Assembly (NCBI GenBank): GCA_021234155.1 | Contig: JAJEKV010000005.1 | Coordinates: 6,617,216-6,681,215 of the forward strand | DNA from: Isoetes taiwanensis | Taxonomy: Eukaryota; Streptophyta; Lycopodiopsida; Isoetales; Isoetaceae | Direction of reading: 5' to 3' | Length of the DNA: 64,000 bases | Part shown: positions 48,971-59,204 of the stretch, in pieces | Position numbering within the stretch: position 1 is the first letter of the stretch | Layout of the letters: every line of letters begins with the position of its first letter | Position numbers and translations under genes: made by a program | The notes under the pieces: model-generated | The model's input: the letters and a program-made list of their open reading frames with translations, nothing else | The model's database searches: none | What the model was told of the DNA's origin: nothing

Positions 48971-49701
48971 CTTCCGTTGGGTCTTCCCAACAAGAAATCT
49001 ACTGATGGTCCAGCTACATTTGAGATGGAGCGTAGCCAATGGTTCGACGCATCGCCACAGGTTAGTAAGATATTCGGTTTTAGGACTTAAGTATATGTTG
49101 CTTAAGATGATGTGCGTTCTTATTTTACAATGGTGAAATCGAATCCAGGACAGCAGCCAGAACTCGGAGGTTATCTCGGGCCTAGACACCTCTGTGACCT
49201 ATGTTTTGGAACCGGCTCATGATGAGATGCTGCGTCTAGGAGGTAGAGCAGACAGGCTTGTATTGGCTGGAATTAGCCGTAGGGCAGGCCACAACCCCTG
49301 CAGCCTTTGTCAGTCTTTGTGGGCACAAGCTGGGAGCATTTTTTGGCATGAGTGGATGGTTGCCTCTTGCTCACAAACTTGAAGGCATGGATTTGGGTAC
49401 AGCTTCCAAGTACCTCAGGGAGAAGCTTGGACTATTAAACGAGCTTGGAACTCTTGTGCATGGCACCTGTGGAGGAACTCCTGTGTTCTTGGGGCATGGC
49501 ACCTATGACCGCAAGGTGCCCCTCAATCTTGCCCTTCGAGCTCGGCATGTGCTCAAGGGGATGAACATGGAGGTCTCGTGGCATCAATATGTGGGTGCTA
49601 AGATTGATGGGCATTGGATTAAGTTGCTTGAGGACCTTGATGATGTTGTGGAGTTTCTAGATACCAAGCTCAAGATTGACAATGGTCACTCCTCTGAATA
49701 G
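48971..49701 (+). pseudogene. acyl-protein thioesterase / carboxylesterase-like (LYPLA family) pseudogene
   Basis: Alpha/beta-hydrolase related to acyl-protein thioesterases, which remove palmitoyl groups from proteins. A partial first exon ends ERSQWFDASPQ at 49060, then an intron to 49148. The second exon reads VLEPAHDEMLRLGGRADRLV then LAGIS, and the frame shifts by one base exactly at the nucleophile elbow (GxSxG). The other frame continues FVSLCGHKLGAFFGMSGWLP, with the catalytic Asp in HGTYDRKVP and catalytic His in DGHWIKLLEDL, to TAG at 49699. The N-terminal half of the enzyme is missing; the GA microsatellite stands 140 bp upstream. No usable serine motif remains in one frame, so it is called a pseudogene. 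Confidence 0.75.
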
Positions 49702-50287
49702 AAAGTTCAACATTATTTCCTGTTTGTTTTTAGCTGCCCTTTACATACTTTTGTGAAAACCACGCTCTATATAGAAAAATCAACATTATTTGTTGATTGT
49801 TCCCTTTACTTTTGTGCAAACCACGTGTGCACTTCTATCATTGGCATTCCTAGAGTGAGCACAACCTACCTCAAATCCCTATTGGAACTATCCAATTTCC
49901 ATCAAACTTACCTGCAAAACAGAAAGCATATTGTTAGTTAAACGAATGAGAAACATCATTATAAACTAAGAGTCTATGGAAACTAAAATGTACCTGCTAG
50001 AGGGATCCTACCCGTGTAACATTCTGTAGAAAATGACCACAAATAGGATCCCTCATGAAAGTTAACACCAAGACTCTTAAAAACATAAATCCTCAATTCA
50101 GTCCTCTGAATAGAAAGTTCAACATTATTTCCTTTGTTTTTAGCTGCCCTTTATATACTTTTGTGAAAACGACGCTCTATATAGAAAAATCAACATTATT
50201 TGCTATTTGTTCCCTTTACTTTTGTGAAAACCACGTGTGCACTTCTATCATTGGCATTCCTAGAGTGAGCACAACCTACCTCGAAAC
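49690..50287. repeat. pseudogene 3' end duplicated: 49690-49866 and 50101-50287
   Basis: Both copies contain CTCTGAATAGAAAGTTCAAC, GCTCTATATAGAAAAATCAA and AGAGTGAGCACAACCTACCT. The first copy includes the stop codon of the thioesterase-like frame. Confidence 0.92.
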
Positions 50288-51325
50288 AATACAAAGGCTC
50301 TCAATAGTTTTCAGGTTTTGTATTTTACTAGTAACATTGCCCGGCTTTGTAACAATATAACATAGGTGGACAACAATGCCCAACGTCGAGCTTTATAAAA
50401 ATATGTTATTTTCGAGGAAAGGGTTGTTGAACATAGGTATACAACAATGCCAAGCATGAGAAGTTGTGTACGCCAAGTGTTGTACAACAATGTCAGGGAT
50501 GAGAAATTGTGTATGCTAAATGTTATTGGATATAAATAATGCAAATAATTCAAGCTCTGAAATTTTTTTTGTGTAGGGTAGAAAGATTGATCCCATCAAC
50601 AAATTGTGAAAGAACAATTTATATACCAAGCAAAAACTTTAACAAATTAACACAATTCTATCTTCAAATACCACCACTAAAGTAAAGAATCGATGGGAAC
50701 ATTTAACTTGGACATGTGTATGTTACGCGTTTGAATTCTGTGGCAGAATGGAAAAATCAGAAGCCAAAGCATAAAAAAAATGGAGATTCTGAATGGAAAA
50801 TCAAAAAACAAAAAAATCTAACCCTATGAGAAAGAGGTTCTTCTTCTTCGCTTTCACGGAGACCTGCACAGAGCATCATCTTCAAGTTATCGGCGGATGA
50901 GAGCCGTTGATGGTCCTTCTTAAAGGGGCACATCTTGTTCTTAAAGGAACGCAGAAGGATTAACGTGTGATTAATCAAAAATACAAATGTTAAAAGAAGA
51001 CAGAAGGATTAACAGTCTGTCGAAGGCACGACCATCGCTTTCTAAAAAATAGCTCAGAATTCATAAGTTCTCAAGTTTCAAGGGACTTGAACCCCTATTG
51101 GAACTGTCCAATTTCCATCAAACTTACCTGCAGAAAAGAAAGCATATTGTTAGTTAAACGAATGAGAAACATCACTATAAACTAAGAGTCTATAGAAACT
51201 AAAATGTACCTGCTAGAGGGATCCTATCCATATAACATCCTGTAGAAAATGACCACAAATAGGATCCCTCATGAAAGTTAACACCAAGACTCTTAAAAAC
51301 ATAAATCCTCACTTCAGCTGTAGCA
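49877..51325. repeat. duplicated segment: 49877-50110 and 51098-51325
   Basis: Shared words are ATCCAATTTCC (49877-copy), GTTAGTTAAACGAATGAGAA, AAAATGTACCTGCTAGAGGG and GGATCCCTCATGAAAGTTAA. A weaker echo (GATCCCTCA, AATCCTATCC) occurs beside the second Pogo-like element at 45130-45170, suggesting these are Pogo 3' flanks. Confidence 0.9.
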
Positions 51326-51489
51326 ACCTCCCATATATTACACATGAACAATACATTACTTTCAAAATAAAGGTTGAGTGCATTTGCTGCTATGTGACAG
51401 TGATATGGAGGTAATACTATTTTACCACATTAATGAGGTTTCAATTCTCACATGATTGCACTAATCATAACAGAAAGACATTTTTAAAG

Positions 51490-51640
51490 TCCCAAACTTT
51501 TAAGATGATTATCAGCTTCAGCTTTGTACAGGTCATCTAGTGTCTTCATTTTTCCGTCACTTTCAAAATCATCAATGCATTCTTCAAAATCAGAATCAGA
51601 ATCATCAAGTCTGCTTTTCTTCGTGCAATGTTCTTGGTCT
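51490..51640 (-). mobile_element. remnant of a third Pogo-like transposase C-terminus
   Basis: The minus-strand frame GKMKTLDDLYKAEADNHLKS aligns with GRIKALDDLYRQEAETSFKL at the end of the 45.3-kb transposase. It is preceded by the matching acidic stretch (DDFESDG). Confidence 0.8.
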
Positions 51641-51699
51641 TCAATAATGATATGGAGCAAGCACGAGGGAGTGGTCCACGACGAATGGGTTATTGGAAT

Positions 51700-53200
51700 T
51701 ATGGCAAATACTATGTAAATGTTATTCCTAAGGTCATCTAATAATATAAAGGGGCATAGGATAACATAGCATTTGGATGTGAAGAACCGTTGATATTTAT
51801 GGAAGGGGTCGAGGCACTATCATTGGGATGGTTATTGGTTGAGGAAAAGATCATAGATAATGTCCCATATGATAAGTCATATAATCTAATTAAAGGCAAG
51901 GAGATATTTTCAGAAAAAAGGCAACTGCCTGCTAAAAAAGGCTAAAGTCGCAGAGAGATCTATAAATAGAACCGAGAATAATTACCTGCTATCCTGAGGT
52001 GCAATGAACCTCTAACACATGTTTGAGGTGCATGATTGAAGTTTGTCTAGATGCATTATTAACAAGCATAAGTAGTTATGTGCATCATTTAACATTTTTT
52101 TATTAATTTGATTCTTCTTATGCACTAACGTTTTGTTCTCAATTGGGATGTTTGCCCCACAATAATGACTTGTCAGGTTAGATACATGCTATAAGCCCCC
52201 CCCCCCAAAACTCCAATTGCTAATTGGCTTGAAGATTGGTGTTAGTATGACAAAGTTAACACCTCCAACACATGTTGGAGGTTACAAAGACTAGGGATTC
52301 ACAGACCTTATGCCTTTTAAAAGTTTCATGTGCGTGACCATGTTTTTAGCTATAAGCTAGTCGAATCAATTGGTTTCTTGAGATTGGGAAAATACTATAG
52401 GGCCCCCTTTTTTTTGTCTAGTGTGTTATTTACTAAGAGATAACATTGAGGTGGCTAAAGGGATGATATTTATTGTATTATTATAACAAAGTTGACACCT
52501 TCAACACATGTTGGAGGTTAAATAGCTAGACATTCACAGATCTTATGTCTTCAATAGGGTTTACGTGCATGATGACATTTTAGCTATAAGCTGGTCAATT
52601 CAGGTTATGCACATACGATAAGCCTTTCTTGGTCTATTGCTAGATTGGCTTGAAGAGGGGATGGCGGTCATTTACAATAGATAACATTGAAGTGGCTAAT
52701 GTTAGATGTTAAAATTGCTAGAGATTCAAACCGTATGTTTTCTAAAGGTTTTTTGTGAGTGACTACATTTTTAGCTATAAGTCAATTCAGGTTAGGCACA
52801 TGCTATAAGCCTTTTTTATCTATTGATAAACTGCCTTGAAGATGGAATGGTGGTCATTTAAAAAGAGATAACATTGAGGTGGGTAGAGCGGCAATATTTG
52901 TTGTATTATGACAAGGTTAAGACCTCCAATGCATGTTAGAGGTCAAAATGCTAGAGACTCACAAACCTTACATCTTCATTAGAGTTATGTGGGGGACCAC
53001 ATTTTTAGCTATAAGCTAGTCAGTTCAAGTTGGATAGTGGTCATTTACTAAGAGATAACATTGAGATGGCTAAAGTGATAGTATTTGTATTATGACAATA
53101 TTAACATCTCAAGGTTAAAATGCTAGAGACTCACAGACCTTATGTCATCTAAAGGTGACTATATTTTTAGCTATAAGCTACTTTGTATTGTGTATCCTCA
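51700..53200 (+). repeat. degenerate tandem repeats containing exon-derived sequence
   Basis: Anchors such as TTTTAGCTATAAGCT recur near 52347, 52580, 52768, 52992 and 53168, and GATAACATTGAGGTGGCTAA recurs near 52437, 52860 and 53048. The latter resembles the coding words AATGATATTGAGGTGGGGAA at 53330 in the following gene, so the array seems to be decayed duplications of that exon and its flank. A C-run lies at 52197-52206. There is no separate gene. Confidence 0.7.
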
Positions 53201-53286
53201 GTAACATTCAACACATGTTCGATGTTTAACTAGATTCGTTTCTTATGCATTTTGTACTCACCTAACAATTTGACATTTTCTTCCAG

Positions 53287-55320
53287 GAAATGCTAAACCT
53301 TGCAGATGGTATGAATGTCATTTTGCTTAAAAATGATATTGAGGTGGGGAAAGGCACAATATTTACTGTTGATCCCGATATATTTTGCCACAATGAAAGA
53401 TTGGGTGAGAACAATGTGAGCATATCCCTAGAGGACGTGTACAACAATCTAGGGTTAGCATGTTATGAATATTTGCTTGAGCATAAAGGTTCTTTTGACA
53501 AATGGACAAAGTGTGGATTGAAATTGCAACGAGAAGAAAGATGATAGCCATTTTAATACAGAAGACCAATTCACTTGTCCAGGAAATAAAGTCATTTTGG
53601 TAGACAAGGACAATAACCATTTGGCAACAGCTTTTATTGTGGTGGCTTTACAAATGAATCCATTGATGGTACTCGGTTAGGCGAGGAAGATTTTGGAATT
53701 ACAGTCACTGAGGTAGCTATTGACAAAAACATGTTTGAGATAGGAAAGTTGATAAGATGGCCAATCAAGCATTTATTATTAACAACTGGAGAACCATTGG
53801 TCAAAGATAATTACTCTATTGATGATTATCAGCTTCAAGAGGATAAGTTCTATGAATTGGAAGGATGTCATAAATATAAACGCATCTATCCAACTAGAAA
53901 AAGAAAAAGGACACAGAAAGAGAGCAAAAGACCTAAAGGTGATCCATGTAATATTGAAGTAATTGCTAATGTTGCAACGATTGATTGTTGCAATCGACAA
54001 TGTTGCCAATTTGCAGATCAAAAGAAGGCAATTCGTCAAGAATATCATTCACTCAAATACAATGATAAAAGTGACATTCATTTATGATAACTTCTCGGCT
54101 AGTATAAAGGACGAAAATGGAAAGTACCAAGGTTTGTTATTTGAAGGAAATGTAGTATGTTGCAAAGGTTGGACATGATATATGGCGTGAAAAAAAAAAC
54201 ACATTTTTCAGGAGAAGAAACGAGTGGTTGCATGGTGCAAAAAAAAAGGAATTCATGGTAGCAAGTTGGTAAAGCGAAAAACAGAGAGAGTGGTGGCAGC
54301 CAAGGTAGCGCTTAGCCAGTTTATTGATATTACTGCCAACCAGATGCCTCATCGAAGTATGTCAAAAAGTCATGCCATCAACACATAGTCTCAAATCAAT
54401 GTTAAAGGAAGTGAATGACATATTCAACATGCAAGGGCTTCCTCCTATTTCACAATGAAGCGTTAGCATATTATGGAATACAGAGTTCAAAGATGTCATT
54501 ATTGCTCGTAATACTGGCGACTTTTCAAAATGTGAAATATGTACAGATTTGAAAAACAGATTATCGTGTATGAAAAATTCACAAGAAAGGGTGAAGCTTT
54601 TAGAATTGATAGAGAAGCATAATTTTGAGCAAAAGAGTTGTCGCAAAATTTACTACTCATGGCGATGCTTGTCTATATTTCACCTGAAAGAGTACCTACG
54701 TCTGATACATGATAAGATGGATCAAAAGAAAATATGCATTCCTCGGTTGAAGTTAAATCTAAATACAACAAAGAATGCTATGCAATTACCCATGGCCTCA
54801 CTCCTTTGGGCATGGGCCTCACTCCTTTGGTCATTTTTCCACATGGAATTGATCATTTGATCCTAATTTCACAATTGGATCTATAGCCAAATGCTTGACA
54901 AGTTTGGAGAGCTTTAAAGATGATGATAGGGGAGATTTAACGCCAAAGTTCACCTCCAAAACACAATCTCTTTATAAAGCATTGCTAAAGAGAGCTAGTG
55001 GGCAAGTATTGCCTAAATGATGAAGCATCTCAGTTCAAGCATTTGCCTAAAGTTCTATTGCTACAGGTTGATAATTGTTGTGTCAGAAAATAGGAATAGA
55101 TATGTTTTAGCATATTTGGCATTGCTTGTGGCCAAAGATCATTTCAAAGAAGTTAACATGGCATTTCTTATGGTTGGGCATATGCATGAAGATATTGATG
55201 CCTTTTTTAGCAAATTTGAAGAAAGCTTAAGAAAAAACTATGCTCACACATTGCCAAGGTCGGCACTTACGTGGTTTTTCGAAAAGTGTTTGGAGTGTTT
55301 TTTTTATTTATTTATAGGTT
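53287..55320 (+). pseudogene. plant transposase-like gene (DUF8039-like N-terminus, DUF7869-like core), frame-shifted
   Basis: After an acceptor (TTCTTCCAG at 53286) comes MLNLADGMNVILLKNDIEVG. A second similar module (VILVDKDNNHLATAFIV at about 53590; RLGEEDFGITVTEVAI) ends with LIRWPIKHLL, the layout of the domain I recall as DUF8039. Basic PTRKRKRTQKESKRPKG and a Cys cluster (CCNRQCC) follow, then (54430-54870) RNTGDFSKCEICTDLKNRLS, LRLIHDKMDQKKICIPRLKL and, in other frames (55020-55280), NRYVLAYLALLVAKDHFKEV and VGHMHEDIDAFFSKF. The HDxMD and GHxHEDID motifs are hallmarks of DUF7869 proteins, which look like RNase H-fold transposases. At least five frame changes or stops break it. Confidence 0.72.
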
Positions 55321-55534
55321 AGATATGAATCATATTGGCATTGCAATTTAGGTTAAATTCAAATCATGTAGTACTTGAACAAAGGTTAAATAAGGAAGAT
55401 ATTGGATATTTAAGGTATTATTGCATGGCTCGAGTTTTAAGACATGCAAATAATGGCATTAAATGATGGTTGATAGGACTGAAAGTCGAATCATTTCTAC
55501 GATTTCTATTTCTATATATTCCGGATTGTATCTT

Positions 55535-55793
55535 GTCTCTCTCATTTTGGCGCCTTACTGCCATCACCGTATTTCCCCAACCCGGCGAGCGATGAAGAGG
55601 TCGCAGCTGCCATACCAAGTGAAGAACCCGAGATCTCTTCGAAGAGGTCTCGGGTCGAAGAGGTCTTCCCACCTCTAGCAACGTTTTTTGCTCCAACTTC
55701 CTCTGATTCCTCTGATGAAGAATCAGAGAAGGAGGAAGAAGAGGAACTTTCAGAGCAGGAATTTGTGACAGGTGTTCTGGAGGGTTGGATCGG
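55535..55793 (+). pseudogene. acidic open frame cut by an LTR
   Basis: A continuous plus-strand frame reads FGALLPSPYFPNPASDEEVA, later SSDSSDEESEKEEEEELSEQ and EFVTGVLEGW, and runs straight into the LTR at 55794. Composition suggests a nuclear acidic tail or a gag N-terminus; the minus strand is also open (Ser-rich), so the coding strand is uncertain. Not recognised. Confidence 0.35.
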
Positions 55794-57167
55794 TGTTACA
55801 AGGCAAAAAGTTTTCCTTAGAAACAATCTCTGCCCGCGTGTTAACGCCGACTAGCTACCACCCGCACCTTGGATCCCGGATCCCCTGCGCTAGTCCTGTC
55901 GGCTTACTGCTATGTGAATTAAACACAGAGCCCACGTTGTCACGCTGGTCAGTACCGCCCACACCGTGGATCCCTGATCCCCCATCTGACCTTTTGTTTG
56001 CTGCTCTCACAGCAATCCGGATTCTTCTAGAGAATCCTCCCCGGAAGATTATCCACTGGCTAACAAGCCTAATCCAGCCCTGGCAGCACAATCTGCCCTA
56101 GGGCCTTAATCCCAGCCTTAGGCTGATATTCCGTCTCTGTGAGCCAATCCTTAATACAAACGAACAGTACAGAATCGGCTTATCAAGCCCTCTGATCCCT
56201 ATTCATTCATGGGCTGTAGCAATCTGCCTTGGGACTCTTAACAATCTGCCTTGGGACTCTTACCACAGCCCCAGGCTGCAATTTCGACCTCAAGGCCCAA
56301 GCCTTGGTCTGGCTCCTGGTATCAACGAATTCCTTCAAGGAATCCCTCTGAGGTCAGCACCTACCGGTTACTTCCCTCTGACCGATCTTTGGCAGTAGCA
56401 AACTGCTCTGTGATCTTCTACACAGCCCTTAGCTGCAAACCGACCCTATGGGTCTAGTGCTGGTTCGGCTCCTGGCAGAATCAGACTGCCCTCAAGCCAC
56501 ACTATCCACTTCGGATTCCAAATCCGAACCTAAAGCCAGGTTGAATCAAACACAGATCTTTTACAGCAGAATCGGATGCTTATTCCACTAACCCAGTTTC
56601 TCCATCTTCGCTCAATCCTCCCTGTAGACTTTATAATCCACCCATTTGAGCTTACAGGCAGTCTTGCATGCCCAAAACCGGGCAGATCAGGCCCTTATTT
56701 GGTCTAAAATCATGCACTGGAGCTCCTGTTAGAGATCTGGCACCTTTCTGATATAAATCAGTTCAAAGAACCTCTCCAATAACTTGGTGCCATGTGTACC
56801 TTTAATATACACATTAAAACCATAGCTAACATTTAATCTTACATATTAATATCATTGACCTTTAGTGCCTATGCCACTTACATTAATACTAACGTTAACC
56901 ATGCAACCTTTTAGGTCTACTGCCCCGACAGACCCTGCTGGCTCTTGCCGCACTAATATTTAACAATATTAGTGCCCCCTAGCGAACCATTACCCGCCGC
57001 TAGCCATTAATAACATTTACCCCGCATCCCGTCACCGTAGACTGATTACAGTCAACACGGCCCATTAGATCACAACTGCCTGGCAATCCCGACCAATAGT
57101 ACCCCCGTGCTAATGAACGTTCGTCGAGGGCCCGATTCCGGCTATGCCCTTGGGAGCACCTGTAACA
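55794..57167 (-). repeat. gypsy LTR (3' LTR of the minus-strand element)
   Basis: Plus-strand ends are TGTTACA (55794-55800) and TGTAACA (57161-57167), 1374 bp, followed on the right by the complement of a polypurine tract (TTCCTCCCCCTCCTTTT). Related to the LTR at 28215-29335, with indels. Its 5' partner is absent. Confidence 0.9.
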
Positions 57168-59197
57168 TTCCTCCCCCTCCTTTTGGACCTTGCCCTCAAG
57201 GTTGATCCCTTAGATGAGGGGAACTGCTGCACAAATTCCTCCGTCTCCCAGGTGGCATCCTCAGGAGACTGGTCCTGCCACTGAACCCGATGTTCTACCA
57301 CATCCCTATTGCGCAGCTGCCGAACTCTTTTATCCAAAAGACGTTCTGAGGAGTTTAAGACGATCGGTATACTTTGCGGACTAACCACATTAGCGGTATC
57401 CAGTATAGCCCTCTTCAGCTGACTTACATGAAACACTAGATGGATCCCTACTTCCTGTGGTAAGTTCAACTCGTATGCTATTTCCCCGATCCTTTTAGTA
57501 ACCCTAAAAGATCCAGCATACCGCAGAGTAAGTTTAGGCACCTGACCTTTGGTTAAAGGCCGCAATGTGTTCATTCTTAATGCTGAAGGATAAACGAGCC
57601 GTAATCCCTTCTGCATAAGAAATATCTCGTCTATGCTGATTAGCAGACGTTCGTGCCCTATCTTGAGCTTTTTGCAATGCTTGCTTGCATTGCCACAGGA
57701 TTGCATCTATGTCATGAAGCATATGTACTGCAACTTTGGTTCTAAGGTACTTATGCATTCCAGAATAAGCCCTTGGGTCTCGGCCCATCATAGCCACAAA
57801 CGGAGTCATCCGAATTCCTATATGATGGCTATTATTATAAGCGAACTCTAGATAGGGTAAATACTCCTCCCATCTAGACTGCTTCTCGTGGACAAAACTT
57901 CACAACATGTCCTCCAAGATCATGTTTATACGCCCAGTTTGCCCATCCATTTGTGGATGATTTCCACTACTCATGTATAATCGGATCCTCAATCCTTTCA
58001 TGAGATCTCTCCAGAAGTGACCCGTGAACTTAGTGTCTCGATCACTTACAATGGACAAGGAATAGGCAACTGCTATGTCATGCCCCGTAGCCTCTCTTTT
58101 TCTAATGCTATAACTTAGCATACTTGGTTAGCCGATCCACTACCATCAAAATTTGAGTATGTTACCTAGCAGTTCTAGGTAATGCGACGATAAAGTCCTT
58201 ACTCACGCTTTCCCAGCGTTCATTTGGTATAGGGAGGGGTTGTAACAATCCCGGATTTTTTTCATGATCCGCCTTCACCGCTTGACATACCAAGCAGTGA
58301 CTTACAAGTCCTTGACTTGATCTCGCAACTCTGGCCAGTAGTAGTACCTTTTTAACCAACTCATACGTCTTCCATTCACCTCCATGCCCAGCTTATGGAG
58401 TGTCATGGTGTTCACGTAGAATTGACTCCCTAAGGTCCCCACTTGAAGGAACATAAATCCTTCCCTTATAGAAATGCAAACCCTCTTGCTCAGTCCACAG
58501 CTCCCCTAGCTTGACCATTGCCAGATCTTGCTGATCCTTAGGATATGCATCCTTGATCCTTTGTATAAGATCACTTGCCAAAGTCGTCAAGGTATTTATA
58601 TGCTTAACCCTTGATAATGCATCGGCAACTGGATTATTTTTGCCCGACGTATGCTCAATGTAAAAATGGAACTCATGGAGAAAATCTAGCCATCTACCCT
58701 GTCTCGGGCTAATTTCGGCTTGATCTTGCAAGAACCCCAGGTTTATGGTCAGTATCGACGATAAACTTGCGCGGCTCTTGGCTCGTCCCACTACGGAAGT
58801 AGTGCCTCCATGTCCTTAACGCATGTACAATGGTTAGCAACTCTTGCTCATAAGTTGCATAATTCCTTTCCGCAGAACTTAGTTTTCGACTTTCATAAGC
58901 CACTACGTGACCCTGCTGCATTAGTATTACTCCTAACGCTTGGCCATAAGCGTCAGTATAGACCTCAAATGCCTGATTCAAATCTGGCACTTCTAGCACA
59001 GGACTGCTCACTAGCAAATCCTTAACGCGCCGAAACGCCTCTTGCTGCTCTCTCCCCCACACAAAATTGTGATCTTTTCCCAAAAGATCGGTGAGAAGAG
59101 CAACAACTTTTAGAGAATCTAGGTACAAATTTATGGTAATACGTGGCTAACCCCAGAAACTGCATAACTCTGACACGTTTTTCGGTGGGAGCCAGTC
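57168..59197 (-). mobile_element. truncated Ty3/gypsy chromovirus, minus strand (RT end, RNase H, integrase, chromodomain)
   Basis: Read from 59197 downward: end of reverse transcriptase (WLPPKNVSEL, then LGLATYYHKFVPRF after one lost base), RNase H (VYTDAYGQALGVILMQQGHV; YATYEQELLTIVHALRTWRH), integrase zinc region (CLVCQ), core SKDFIVALPRT and SDRDTKFTGHFW. The third acidic residue, 35 residues after the second Asp, is Gly (GQTGRIN instead of GQTERxN). A chromodomain follows (VVEHRVQWQDQSPEDATWE), ending RGRNVTG at the polypurine tract. Several stops and shifts (59128, 58393, 58162, 57900). Gag, protease and most of RT are missing, cut at the junction with the plus-strand element. Dead. Confidence 0.92.
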
Positions 59198-59204
59198 AAA
59201 TATT

